From Clostridium tagluense (GTDB lineage Bacteria > Bacillota > Clostridia > Clostridiales > Clostridiaceae): a stretch of 64,000 bases of DNA. The translations under genes and the position numbers were made by a program. Each line of letters begins with the position of its first letter. Position 1 is the first letter of the stretch. The notes beneath the pieces were generated by a model. The model was not told the DNA's origin. It worked only from the letters and a program-made list of their open reading frames with translations, and did not search any database. This document shows positions 20,109 through 29,281 of this stretch, piece by piece. The stretch is from contig NZ_BHYK01000006.1 of NCBI RefSeq assembly GCF_003865095.1, positions 104,270 through 168,269 of the forward strand. Reading direction: 5' to 3'.

Positions 20109-20145
20109 TAAAAAAAATGACTTTCTAATAAGTAGTGAAAGTCAC
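20109..20145 (-). terminator. Terminator between the two-component genes and the ABC operon
   Basis: The TGACTTTC/GAAAGTCA stem (20118-20125 with 20137-20144) is followed by eight T residues on the minus strand. It would end the sensor-regulator transcript about 90 bases past the regulator stop. Confidence 0.85.
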
Positions 20146-20168
20146 CTTTTCTATATGACTAAAGTCAC

Positions 20169-20231
20169 ATAAGGCACATGAAAATAAATAGACTAGTCTT
20201 CTGACTTGTTATTTACTTTCATGTGCCTTAT
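20169..20231. repeat. 15-bp inverted repeat next to the response regulator stop
   Basis: ATAAGGCACATGAAA (20169-20183) pairs perfectly with TTTCATGTGCCTTAT (20217-20231), and AT-rich bases extend the stem. It abuts the regulator stop codon. It may be part of a terminator, or an operator for the ABC operon. Confidence 0.75.
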
Positions 20232-20232
20232 A

Positions 20233-20865
20233 TTATATTTCTCCTTGTAGATAATATATCGCAATTTGTGTTCTATGTTTCAAACCAGTCTTATTCAAAA
20301 TAGAAGTGATATAGTTTTTAACTGTCCCCTCTGATATATAGAGTTTATTAGAGATTTCCTTATTAGAAAGACCTTCTGAAATAGCTTTTACTACATCTAT
20401 TTCTCTTTCGGTAAAGGTATCTCCCTTTGGAACTTTATCTTGCCTAGAGGTTTTAAATCCTTGTGTAACCTTATCTAATATTACATCTTGCATAACAATA
20501 TTGCCCCCAAAAACAGTCTTAATAGCATCTTTTATTTTATCTGGGGAATTATTTTTCAAAAGATATCCTCTCGCTCCATTTTTTAAAGCCTCAAATATAT
20601 ATTCATCCTCATCAAATGTAGTTAAAATTAAGGTTTTAGTTGTGGTTTTCATTGCTATTTCCCGTACTGCTTGTACCCCATTCATAACTGGCATCCTAAC
20701 ATCCAATAATGCTACATCTACAGTTTCCTCAATACACATCTCTAGGGCTTCTAATCCATTTGAGACGCAACCGACCACTTCAAATTCACTATCCAATCCA
20801 AGTATAATCTTAAGTCCTTCTCTTATAAGTATATCATCATCAGCTATCAAAACTTTAATTGCCAT
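20233..20865 (-). CDS. NarL/LuxR-family response regulator
   Basis: 210 residues: a receiver domain (acidic pocket DD near 10-11, phospho-acceptor Asp55 in VALLDVRMP, conserved Lys in YLLKNNSPDKI) and a C-terminal LuxR-type helix-turn-helix (FTEREIDVVKAISEGLSNKEI, YISEGTVKNYI). It pairs with the histidine kinase 107 bases upstream. Kinase, regulator, ATPase and two permeases in this order recall the Bacillus LnrJK-LnrLMN system, in which the regulator switches on the transporter. The direct target here is inferred. AGGGG precedes the ATG. Confidence 0.93.
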   Translation of the reverse strand: MAIKVLIADDDILIREGLKIILGLDSEFEVVGCVSNGLEALEMCIEETVDVALLDVRMPVMNGVQAVREIAMKTTTKTLILTTFDEDEYIFEALKNGARGYLLKNNSPDKIKDAIKTVFGGNIVMQDVILDKVTQGFKTSRQDKVPKGDTFTEREIDVVKAISEGLSNKEISNKLYISEGTVKNYITSILNKTGLKHRTQIAIYYLQGEI

Positions 20866-20916
20866 ACCCCTAACCCCTTATTTATTTTTTATTCCTTCTT
20901 CCTAATTAATAAATGT

Positions 20917-20990
20917 GCATTAGTTCTTAACTGTCCCCCACCTTTTCACCCTTCTAAACATTCATTAGTTGTTAACTGTCCCCGGCTTTT
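20917..20990 (-). repeat. GGGGACAGTTAACAAC repeat cluster 4 (two copies)
   Basis: Minus-strand copies lie at about 20963-20983 and 20920-20939 (the second reads GTTAAGAAC). The first copy is translated as the end of the histidine kinase, giving Gly-Asp-Ser and the TAA stop, a different frame from the one used in cobQ. Confidence 0.93.
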
Positions 20991-22099
20991 CTCACTTGGC
21001 CTAATGGAATAATTGAAATAACGGAAAAGCCTTGCGTTCCATCTACAATTACCTGTCCACCTTCATTGCCTACACGATCCTCCATGCCAGCAATACCTAG
21101 ACCTTTAATAACAGTATTAGAGCCTATTCCATCGTCCTTAACTTCTAATTTTATAATTTTATTGTGGATTTCAATATTAACATTTACCTTGGAAGCTTTG
21201 GAGTATTTCATTGTATTAGTTAAGGCTTCGTTTATATTGTCGTATATTAGCTTCCACTGCCTTGGAGTTATTTTATTTATGTTTCCATTGTAAAGAAAAT
21301 TAGACTTTATACCACTATTAAAACTAAATTCCTGGATTAATAGTTTAAGCTTGTTTATGCCTAATTGTTCTGAGGGTGGTTTAATATTTTTCAAAGTAAT
21401 TCTTATATTGTCCAGGCCTTCACGTAGTACATTAATAGTATTTTGGATCATTGATTTTGATTTAGGTATATCAATTTCGAGCAAAAGCTTAGCTGCCTCT
21501 AGTTGCATAATGCCTCCAGACAATGTATGTCCAATTTTATCATGTATTTCCTGGGCTATTTTATTCCTTTCTTCAAGCCTTGACATATATTTAAATTGCT
21601 TATGGAACTGCAGATCTTTATTTAGTTTATTAGAAAGTATAGTATTTTTATTCTTTAAGCTTTCATTTTCTTCTATAAGCCTTTGAATTTTACTAAAGCT
21701 ACTATTCACCAAAGTATATACTAGATAACCTAATATGGCAGCCAATATATATTCTTGTAAAATATCATGTTTTATAAAATGTACACTAATGATAATAGCT
21801 AATGCATTTATCCACTTATGCTGGTCACTCTTACCTATTAACATATAAATGTTAATAGGTAAGAGTAATATTATTAAATTATAAACATAAGTACATTGGA
21901 ACAATATTAGCATTAAAGTCACTATCAATATGATATTCTTGTGTTTAGACCTGCTAAATATATAATAACAAATCTTAATACATATATAAGATAAAATAAT
22001 GGATATAGCAAAAGTGGAATTTTTCATTCCACTTTGTACGTAATTGCTTATACAATAAATCAAAATAGAAAATTCATAAAGAATAATCCATCCTTCCAC
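20972..22099 (-). CDS. Membrane sensor histidine kinase (HisKA_3 type)
   Basis: 375 residues. The N-terminal 130 residues are five to six closely packed hydrophobic helices with almost no extracellular loop, typical of intramembrane-sensing kinases. A coiled-coil linker (135-180) and the HisKA_3 dimerisation box with phospho-acceptor His186 (ERNKIAQEIHDKIGH) follow. The HATPase domain has the N-box NEALTNTMKYSKA and the G-box DDGIGSN. The start is GTG at 22099 behind AAGGTGATGA. The C-terminus KAGDS is encoded by a dispersed repeat. It partners the downstream NarL-type regulator and probably senses the substrate or membrane damage handled by the adjacent ABC exporter. Confidence 0.92.
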   Translation of the reverse strand: MEGWIILYEFSILIYCISNYVQSGMKNSTFAISIILSYICIKICYYIFSRSKHKNIILIVTLMLILFQCTYVYNLIILLLPINIYMLIGKSDQHKWINALAIIISVHFIKHDILQEYILAAILGYLVYTLVNSSFSKIQRLIEENESLKNKNTILSNKLNKDLQFHKQFKYMSRLEERNKIAQEIHDKIGHTLSGGIMQLEAAKLLLEIDIPKSKSMIQNTINVLREGLDNIRITLKNIKPPSEQLGINKLKLLIQEFSFNSGIKSNFLYNGNINKITPRQWKLIYDNINEALTNTMKYSKASKVNVNIEIHNKIIKLEVKDDGIGSNTVIKGLGIAGMEDRVGNEGGQVIVDGTQGFSVISIIPLGQVRKAGDS

Positions 22100-22124
22100 T
22101 TAAATCATCACCTTCTGAATGTTA

Positions 22125-22772
22125 TTAAAACATCCCTACAATATTTGTGAAAAAATAAAATAATAAGGACCCCGGTACTTGCACAAGATAATAGAAGACT
22201 GATTGCCCACCAAATAGTGGCAACATTAATATAATAAATATCGGAAATTGATACCTAGTAACTGAATCTGATAAATTGTAAAAAAACTTTGGAAATAAAT
22301 CTCTAACTATATGAAATCCATCAAAACCTGGTATTGGCACTAAGTTAAGAAAAAACAACACACAATTTAGACCTCCAGTAATTTTTAGTATATCAAAAAT
22401 AATTTTACCTAGGGCACCATTAATTGGTGAAAACTTTGCAAATAATACAGTGAAAATTGCAAATACAAAACCTAGAATCAAATTAGCAACTGGCCCTGCC
22501 ACAGAAACTTTCAAATCGTCCTTATAATAGTTTTTATAGGCACTAGGATTTGTCTCAACTGGTTTTGCCCACCCAAATCCTACTAGTAAAATTAAAATAA
22601 ATCCCATTGGGTCTATGTGAGCAGTTGGACTTAGCGTAAGTCTTCCTTGAAATCTGGGAGTTTTATCTCCTAACCTATCTGCTGTGATAGCATGTGCATA
22701 CTCGTGAAAAGTAAATGCTATTAAAATTGCTGGTATCATTAAAATCTTAGATAATATTTCTGATGTATCCAA
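22125..22772 (-). CDS. Site-2 protease family (M50) membrane metalloprotease
   Basis: 215 residues, multi-spanning. The zinc site is H23-E24-x-x-H27 (FTFHEYAH) in the first helix. The third ligand Asp is in NLVPIPGFDGFHI and the central PVANLILG motif is present. It belongs to the short prokaryotic M50B group (YwhC-like) without PDZ domain; function in this group is mostly unknown. The start is TTG at 22772 after AGGAGG. The stop lies 26 bases before the kinase gene begins, so readthrough into the two-component genes is possible. Confidence 0.9.
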   Translation of the reverse strand: MDTSEILSKILMIPAILIAFTFHEYAHAITADRLGDKTPRFQGRLTLSPTAHIDPMGFILILLVGFGWAKPVETNPSAYKNYYKDDLKVSVAGPVANLILGFVFAIFTVLFAKFSPINGALGKIIFDILKITGGLNCVLFFLNLVPIPGFDGFHIVRDLFPKFFYNLSDSVTRYQFPIFIILMLPLFGGQSVFYYLVQVPGSLLFYFFTNIVGMF

Positions 22773-23199
22773 ATTTATACCTCCTAATATTCCTACAGGT
22801 TAGATATCAACTGCTAATTGTTACTTACAATGTAGGGCATCTTTAACTTATATTTTTTTCAGATGTCTAATATATCTATTATAGCAAAGTTTATTGTTAT
22901 TTTGAATGTATTATTTCTAAAACAAAAGAATATATTTCTACAACTGGATTTCTTATGAATAAGCTTATATTTTTATATAAGGCATCTTCAAAAAATAGTG
23001 AGTATACTCTTCTGATCTATTTAAGATTCCACATAAAAAGACCCTATCTTCAACAGATAAGATCTTTTTTTACAAAATATAGTTTTTAAATAACACTTTA
23101 TATCATCTTCTACATCTAATTCGAAATATAGTATTAAAATACCGTATAGACAATATATTGCTATAGGGTCTACACGGTACTTTATTGTAGAATTCTTTT
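22773..23199. other. Intergenic region with two hairpins
   Basis: No gene is seen. It contains the nucleotidase terminator (separate entry) and a second hairpin at 23036-23075. The second hairpin has AAAAGA..TATCT paired with AGATA..TCTTTT, an internal loop and runs of A and T on each side, so it is likely a bidirectional terminator. The part nearest 22773 should hold the promoter of the M50 gene. Confidence 0.6.
23139..23184 (-). terminator. Terminator of the double nucleotidase
   Basis: TACCGTATAGAC (23141 region) pairs with GTCTACACGGTA (to 23182) with one mismatch and is followed by ATTTTAAT on the minus strand, 16 bases after the stop codon. Confidence 0.75.
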
Positions 23200-26100
23200 T
23201 TAAGCCGCAGTCACAAGCTTAGCCGATGCTACTTTTGTGTAAGATTTGTAGATATAACCTACTTTGCCATTGTAATTAATTTTATACCAAATAGCAGTTT
23301 CTGAAACAACCTGAACTACTGTGCCATATTTAAGTACTCCAAGTTTCTTTGAAGATGCTGAAGCTGCTACTCTGAAATTCAATCCACTTTTAGCTGTAGT
23401 TATAACATATTTACCCTTAATAGGTAATGCTGGTTTTGTTACCACGGGTTTTGTCACTACCGGTTTTGTTACCACTGGTGCAGTACCGGAAACGAGATTA
23501 TTATTGTTTTTAACTGATATAGCTTTAACTTTTTTCAATTCAGTTACTAATGCTTCTCTTATTGGAGTCATAGTATCTACGGCATTTATTGCACCTTTGA
23601 AGTCATACTTGTCTCCACCTGTGAACATAAAGTCGTTAGTTACTACTGTATAAGTTTTGTTCATGTCAACTGGCGTTCCATTTTCTAAAAACATAGCTGT
23701 AATTTTTTTACCAAATTCAGCTTTTTCATTATAGTAAACTTTTACTCCACCTACTTGAACCCAACCAATATCTTTATTATCTATTCCATTTTCAATTACT
23801 CTCTTTAAATCAGAACCCTTAAGTTCCATTTTAACTAATGTATTGTCAAATGGCATAACTTCATACATATTACCCATTGTAATATTTCCAGCAGCTACTG
23901 GAACTCTTAGGCCACCACCATTAGTTATACCAATTTGTGTACCTGTTACTTTTCTCATAACATCAGTTGTCCATTGTCCTAGTAGTGATGTTCCTTGGGC
24001 ATATCTATCATGAGGTAATTCTTTATCTGTTTTTGCTAAAACTTCACCGAGTATAGGTTGTAAATCTTTAGTGTATTTGTCAGCAATTGCTTTTGCAGTT
24101 GCATCTTCTACTAAAGTAGTTGGTCTGCTATATAAATTATCTATTGAAGGTACTATGCCTGCTAATTTACCACTGGCATCAATTTTAATTGTTAATCTTC
24201 CCAAAGTTCTTCCTGAATAATAAGCTTGAACTACAGGAATCCCATTAACCATTCCACTTACAGGTTGGTGAGTATGAGCTGAAATAACTGCATCTATATT
24301 TGGAAGTCCACAAAGTGCAGTGGCTTCTCCAGTAATTTTACCATCTTTATCTTGGAAAGCTCCTAAATGAGTTAATGCAATAACTACATCTGCTCCCTTA
24401 TCTTTTGCAACTTTAGCCCATTCTTTAGCTGAAGTAGCGGGATCTTTAAATTCTAAATTTTTAACATTTTCTGGTTTCGTTTTAAATTCTGTTTCTGGTG
24501 TTGCAATTCCCACAAGGCCTATTTTTACTCCACCTTTTTCAACTATCATGTATGGCTCAGCCCAAGTTACTGGCTTACCTGTAGTTTTATCATAAATATT
24601 TGAAGCGAGGAACTTGTATCCGCCATCTTGTGCCCACTTAGCTATTCTATCAGTACCCCAATCAAATTCGTGATTTCCTACAGCTGAGGCAACTACTCCA
24701 ACTGATTTCATCATTTCATTTACTGGCGCTCCATAAGTTAAGTTAGACATTGCGCTTCCTTGAAAATTGTCTCCACCTGATACTACTATAGTATTAGGAT
24801 TTTGTGTTTTAACTTTGTTTATTTCTCCGGCAAATTTAGCTATACCTGAATTCTTTCCGTCTGCAGCTACTGCACCATGGAAATCATTAAATGTAACAAT
24901 ATTAACTCCATTAGCTACTATTGCATCATCATAAGTAACAGATTTAACATTTGGAGTTCTCCCATCTTCTGATGTTGGTAATTGTAATTTACCATTATTG
25001 ATTAATTTAGCTGCGAAGGTAGCTTTAGTAGCATCCATTCCATTGCCGATTATTTTCCAGTTATTATCTAATTCTGGAGTTATAACACCCTTCTTTTCTT
25101 CAATAATATATTTTCTTATTAAATCTCTTATACGTCCGTCGTCTCCCATAGCTTTAAAGGAGTCATATACTATTTCTACACCTTCACCCTTAAATAATCC
25201 TGATTCTCCATTAAGCAGAGTTGTGCTAGCTCTGTAATTATTAACTGCTAATTTTAAAACATCTGTGTCTTTTATTTGTGTTCCATCCGTTTTAGTTAAA
25301 TTAACAATTCTTTTCCCTGCTTCCTTTGATACATCCACATCATATTTTACGCCTGAGAACATATCATAGTTGTAATCTCTTATTTTCTCATTAAATGAAA
25401 CTGTTAAATCTCCTGATTTAAAAGTATTGTAATAACTAGCTGACCACTCCATATATTTCTTTAACTGTGCTCCAGTTACTTTAAGTGTAACTAAAGTATT
25501 ATCAAATTTATAAATTGAAGCTGTACCAGCTTTAATTATTTTTCCTTCTTTAATATTTGCAGTAGTGCTAAAACTAGCAGCCGCTGCTACATCTGCCTTT
25601 GTATAAAACATCTGAACTTTATTAATTAAATCTATCATTGCAGTATCTTTTACTTGTGCTGTTGGAATACCTTTAATTTCAGAGGCTGGAACCAAATCTC
25701 CGCCTTTAAGTTCTCCAATAACAACATTAGCATCTGCAATAGCTGTTGTACTATAAGATTGTAATTTAGCTGAAAGGTCTGCATCTGCTATTACTGCTTT
25801 TCCGCCTTTAGGCATTGCATACACTAAATCTGATTTAGCATCTACCACAGAATACTTGCCAGCAGCATTTTTAGTAAGCTTAACATCAATTTTTGATAAT
25901 TGAGATGCTCCTTTATTAGGTTCAGTAATAATAACATTTCCTTCTTTAACTTGAGCTATAGTTGAGTGAGCATGTCCAGCTACTATAGCAGTTAATTCTG
26001 GGCAAGCTTTAGCAAGTTCTCTAGCGCTATCACCATTTCCATATTCTGCATTTTCACCTGCGTGCATAGTTGCTATCATAACATCAACTTTGCCTTTAAG

Positions 26101-26727
26101 CTCATCAACAGCTTTTCTAGTTTCTACAACTGGATTTGTTACTGTATAACCTACTAGATTAGGTCCATCCCATTTTGTTATATGTGGAGTTACCATACCA
26201 ATAATAGCAATTTTAACCCCATCTTTTTCTATAATTTTATAAGGCTTGCCTATAGATTTACCAGCTTTATCAAAAACATTACCACAAAGGACTGTTCCAG
26301 TGAATTTAGATGAGATTTTTTGCAGTGTTGGTATTCCATAATTAAATTCATGGTTTCCCATAGACCATGTATCATATCCCATTTCATTCATTGCAAGTAC
26401 CATTGGGTGAATTGCATCATTATTAAATAATGATGATGAATTATCTTGAATACTATCACCGTTATCTACTAAGATAGTATTTGGATTTGCTTTTTTCAAT
26501 TCTTTGACGATTGTCTGAAGTTGAGCCATACTTCCCGATGTGTCTGGTGCATTAATAGCGTAGTCGTAGGGTAAAAATCTACCATGCATATCACTAGTCG
26601 CTAATATTTGTAAATTTATTTCCTTGCTTTCTGCTCCAAAAACATTAACTGGTTGAACTAAAGTAAAAACCATCATTAATGTTAATAACCATGATGTCAA
26701 TTTCTTCCCCCTAAAATTATTAAACAA
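23200..26727 (-). CDS. Secreted bifunctional cyclic-nucleotide phosphodiesterase / 5'-nucleotidase with SH3 domain
   Basis: About 1175 residues, exported. A signal peptide (KKLTSWLLTLMMVFTLVQPV, then VFGAES) precedes two calcineurin-like metallophosphatase plus 5'-nucleotidase C-terminal modules. The first has TSDMHGRF and GNHEFNYG; the second has FNDFHGAV, GGDNFQGSA and GNHEFDWG. A Thr-Lys-Pro linker with three VVTKP repeats leads to a C-terminal bacterial SH3 domain that probably binds cell wall. The layout resembles B. subtilis YfkN and implies scavenging of extracellular nucleotides or 2',3'-cyclic nucleotides. The likely start is TTG at 26727 because GGAGGGG lies five bases upstream; the in-frame ATG at 26745 would overlap that site. 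Monocistronic. Confidence 0.9.
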   Translation of the reverse strand: MFNNFRGKKLTSWLLTLMMVFTLVQPVNVFGAESKEINLQILATSDMHGRFLPYDYAINAPDTSGSMAQLQTIVKELKKANPNTILVDNGDSIQDNSSSLFNNDAIHPMVLAMNEMGYDTWSMGNHEFNYGIPTLQKISSKFTGTVLCGNVFDKAGKSIGKPYKIIEKDGVKIAIIGMVTPHITKWDGPNLVGYTVTNPVVETRKAVDELKGKVDVMIATMHAGENAEYGNGDSARELAKACPELTAIVAGHAHSTIAQVKEGNVIITEPNKGASQLSKIDVKLTKNAAGKYSVVDAKSDLVYAMPKGGKAVIADADLSAKLQSYSTTAIADANVVIGELKGGDLVPASEIKGIPTAQVKDTAMIDLINKVQMFYTKADVAAAASFSTTANIKEGKIIKAGTASIYKFDNTLVTLKVTGAQLKKYMEWSASYYNTFKSGDLTVSFNEKIRDYNYDMFSGVKYDVDVSKEAGKRIVNLTKTDGTQIKDTDVLKLAVNNYRASTTLLNGESGLFKGEGVEIVYDSFKAMGDDGRIRDLIRKYIIEEKKGVITPELDNNWKIIGNGMDATKATFAAKLINNGKLQLPTSEDGRTPNVKSVTYDDAIVANGVNIVTFNDFHGAVAADGKNSGIAKFAGEINKVKTQNPNTIVVSGGDNFQGSAMSNLTYGAPVNEMMKSVGVVASAVGNHEFDWGTDRIAKWAQDGGYKFLASNIYDKTTGKPVTWAEPYMIVEKGGVKIGLVGIATPETEFKTKPENVKNLEFKDPATSAKEWAKVAKDKGADVVIALTHLGAFQDKDGKITGEATALCGLPNIDAVISAHTHQPVSGMVNGIPVVQAYYSGRTLGRLTIKIDASGKLAGIVPSIDNLYSRPTTLVEDATAKAIADKYTKDLQPILGEVLAKTDKELPHDRYAQGTSLLGQWTTDVMRKVTGTQIGITNGGGLRVPVAAGNITMGNMYEVMPFDNTLVKMELKGSDLKRVIENGIDNKDIGWVQVGGVKVYYNEKAEFGKKITAMFLENGTPVDMNKTYTVVTNDFMFTGGDKYDFKGAINAVDTMTPIREALVTELKKVKAISVKNNNNLVSGTAPVVTKPVVTKPVVTKPALPIKGKYVITTAKSGLNFRVAASASSKKLGVLKYGTVVQVVSETAIWYKINYNGKVGYIYKSYTKVASAKLVTAA

Positions 26728-26972
26728 ATTAACCCCTCCATTCATTAAATGCTAATTTTATCCTATAATTTCTATGTTAATCTATATTATTCATTAACAT
26801 GAAAATTTTAGGACAAGTCAGTAAACATATTATAATACTAAAAAAACTTTTTGTAAACGATTAATAGTTTTTTTATAATATTAAAAAACTTTATAATTTT
26901 TTAGCAAATAAAAAAACCATGCCAATGGCATAGTTTAAAATTATTATTAACTATTTATTTTAATGTACCTAT

Positions 26973-28022
26973 CTATTTAAAAGGAACAAAGGATATTTTA
27001 TTACCTACTAAAGATACTATCCCTTTAGCATACATTTGTAAAAACTTCCCTTCATAACTAGTTTGAGATCCAGAATTAATTTCTTTTACTACACCTTGCA
27101 GCGAATCATGCTGATAGACCTTGCCAGCATCGGAAACGAATAAATCATCTCTTTCACAAGGTTGTTGTAACTCAATTGTTTTCCAGTCTCCAGTCTTATC
27201 TGCTGTTTTTCCATAATAAATTTTGCTTACTAATTTATCCTTTAATTCTCCAAGATACACATTATCATTATTATCAATACCAATTATCGTAAGCTTGTCT
27301 ACACCTTCAACAGTTATAGGTTCTTCACGACCTACAGCATATATTTTATTATAAACTGATCCTTCATAAATCAGATTATCTTCATGACGTGCTAATACGA
27401 TATTACTTACTTTACTGGGTATTGTATCAACTTTTGTTACCTTTTCTTCAGTAACTACACCAACCATTCTTTTCATCCTATATATATTGCTTCTCTCACC
27501 TTCACTTGCAACATTTACGTATAAAAATCCTGTTAAAATTGAAAATTGAATATCTTTTACTTCGGATTTTGCATTAACCCAGGCTAAATCTTTAACCTTT
27601 GATTTTTCACCCTTTGATAAATCATAAGAATATAATACTAATTTACCAGACTCATCATTACTGTTTTTCTCTACTAAATACATTCTATTTCTATCTGGAA
27701 GCCATTTATAAAAACAAATTTCACTTCCCTCTTTGGCCTCTATATCTTTAACTTTTCCATCCTTACAATTAACAATTTTTAATTGCCCGTCTTCATAATA
27801 GGATAAATATTTAGCATCATAGGAGGCTAATATTTTTTCTGCGCTTTCTGGTACCGTAATATCGATTTTTTTTGTTTCTTCTTTTTTATCTTCAATAATT
27901 TTTTTTGAAACCACTTTTGAATCACTAGTAGCTAAAAAATAATGATCTATATAAAATAAGACTAAACATTGTAAAGATAGAGATACTACAATCCATATAC
28001 TTATTCTTTTCTTCCATGTCAT
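26973..28022 (-). CDS. Unknown membrane-anchored protein, beta-propeller-like
   Basis: Not recognised with confidence. 349 residues: a single N-terminal membrane helix (ISIWIVVSLSLQCLVLFYI), then an extracytoplasmic Lys/Glu-rich linker and a long all-beta-looking region. That region has repeated hydrophobic strand patterns (YLSYYEDGQLKIVNCKDG, FYKWLPDRNRMYLVEKN, LVLYSYDLSKGE), which recall propeller blades of the DPP-IV/TolB kind. It starts 50 bases after the phosphodiester glycosidase-like gene with a good ribosome site (AAAGGAG), so the two are probably one operon and may act together at the cell surface. Confidence 0.7.
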   Translation of the reverse strand: MTWKKRISIWIVVSLSLQCLVLFYIDHYFLATSDSKVVSKKIIEDKKEETKKIDITVPESAEKILASYDAKYLSYYEDGQLKIVNCKDGKVKDIEAKEGSEICFYKWLPDRNRMYLVEKNSNDESGKLVLYSYDLSKGEKSKVKDLAWVNAKSEVKDIQFSILTGFLYVNVASEGERSNIYRMKRMVGVVTEEKVTKVDTIPSKVSNIVLARHEDNLIYEGSVYNKIYAVGREEPITVEGVDKLTIIGIDNNDNVYLGELKDKLVSKIYYGKTADKTGDWKTIELQQPCERDDLFVSDAGKVYQHDSLQGVVKEINSGSQTSYEGKFLQMYAKGIVSLVGNKISFVPFK

Positions 28023-28071
28023 AATGATTTCTCCTTTAATTTAAAATATGCTATGCTGAGATTTAACCTTA

Positions 28072-29121
28072 TTATCTACTCTCAACATAAATAATTGAAG
28101 GTATAGATCTTTCTCCATAGCTGTCGCTAGGATTGCTTATAACTTCATCATCATAAAACATTGTAGAAGAAGATCCTCCATCTAAGTTACTAGCATTAAC
28201 AGCTCCATACTCATACAATACGTCTTGTACCTCTTTATAATCAGCCCCCATACTCTTTAGCTGTCTACCGTCAATAACTAATAATATTATTGCTCCGTCA
28301 CTTCTTTGTCCAATAGCTGTTCTAGGTGCTATACCCGACCCACCATTATTATCATTATCATCATCACTGGTTATAGTTTTCTTTCCATTAACTATAAATG
28401 CTGGTCCAAAAGACACCGCTTCTGTTACTCCACGTTCTTTCATTTCTTTAATGCTATGACCACCAACTAACAGTTTTCCATCTTTAGTTATTGCAACAAC
28501 ATCTGTTTTAGCATTTTCATTTTTTATATCATTAAAAATTTCTTTTGCATCAGTAATTATAATTCCCGTTGGCTTTGCTCCCGTTCCTGCCCATTGCGCT
28601 CCAGCCGCTTCGTCTACGAAGGCTCCACCATTAACTGCTGCAATTGCATTATTAGCTTTTGCAATTTCACTAGTACGCTCACCTTCTTTAGGTACATTAC
28701 CTTCATTAAGTAGTTTACTACTGTATCCTACTCTTATCCTAGTAGGATCCTTAATTATTAATACATATCCTTTGTATTTATTTCCTTTTATTTCATATCT
28801 TTCAATGTTATTATCATTTTTATTTTCTACTTTTACACCAGCATTTACGCCATCTGATTTTTCTTGTGCTATAACAGCTACTGTTTGTCCCTTCATAATT
28901 TCATTTATTTTTGCATCAGATAAAAATGCTTTTGCTAGCCACTGTAATGTGAGAGTAGTCATTGCTGCACCTACTACTGTTGTCTTTGCTTTTTTAAACG
29001 GACCATAGTAAAGCATATATGGACCCGTAGCAGTTGTGAAAATAAGTTCAAATACTATAAATAATATAACCAGCTTGCTCGTACTTATTTTTTTCTTCTT
29101 ACCATTTTTTCTTTTTTTCAT
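28072..29121 (-). CDS. Phosphodiester glycosidase (NAGPA/DUF2233) family exported protein
   Basis: 349 residues with a basic N-terminus, one membrane helix (TSKLVILFIVFELIFTTATG), and a C-terminal phosphodiester glycosidase domain. Conserved blocks are AIAAVNGGAFVDE, VSFGPAFIVNGK, APRTAIGQRSDGAIILLVIDGR and the signature NASNLDGGSSSTMFY. Bacterial members act on sugar phosphodiesters or in exopolysaccharide/cell-wall metabolism; the substrate here is unknown. The ATG at 29121 is preferred because AAGGATGGG sits upstream; an ATG three codons earlier overlaps that site. First gene of a two-gene unit. Confidence 0.88.
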   Translation of the reverse strand: MKKRKNGKKKKISTSKLVILFIVFELIFTTATGPYMLYYGPFKKAKTTVVGAAMTTLTLQWLAKAFLSDAKINEIMKGQTVAVIAQEKSDGVNAGVKVENKNDNNIERYEIKGNKYKGYVLIIKDPTRIRVGYSSKLLNEGNVPKEGERTSEIAKANNAIAAVNGGAFVDEAAGAQWAGTGAKPTGIIITDAKEIFNDIKNENAKTDVVAITKDGKLLVGGHSIKEMKERGVTEAVSFGPAFIVNGKKTITSDDDNDNNGGSGIAPRTAIGQRSDGAIILLVIDGRQLKSMGADYKEVQDVLYEYGAVNASNLDGGSSSTMFYDDEVISNPSDSYGERSIPSIIYVESR

Positions 29122-29235
29122 GCTTCCCATCCTTTTTCTTATTAGATACTATCCTATTGTACAATAAAACTTTGTATTTTAAAATACAATTTTAATGTAA
29201 TTTTTGTGAACTACACCCCTAATTTGATAATTTAA

Positions 29236-29267
29236 TACAAAAAGAGAGTATATATATACTCTCTTTT
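29236..29267. terminator. Terminator after the PhoH-like gene
   Basis: A perfect 28-base palindrome (AAAAGAGAGTATAT and its complement) at 29240-29267 with TTTTTG on the minus-strand side, 15 bases after the stop codon. Confidence 0.85.
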
Positions 29268-29281
29268 ATAACTTGTCATAT

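Noticed and set aside
20310..20335. TTTTTAACTGTCCCCTC, similar to the dispersed repeat
   Set aside because: It lies inside the LuxR helix-turn-helix coding sequence (SEGTVKN), a conserved protein motif, so the match is coincidental.
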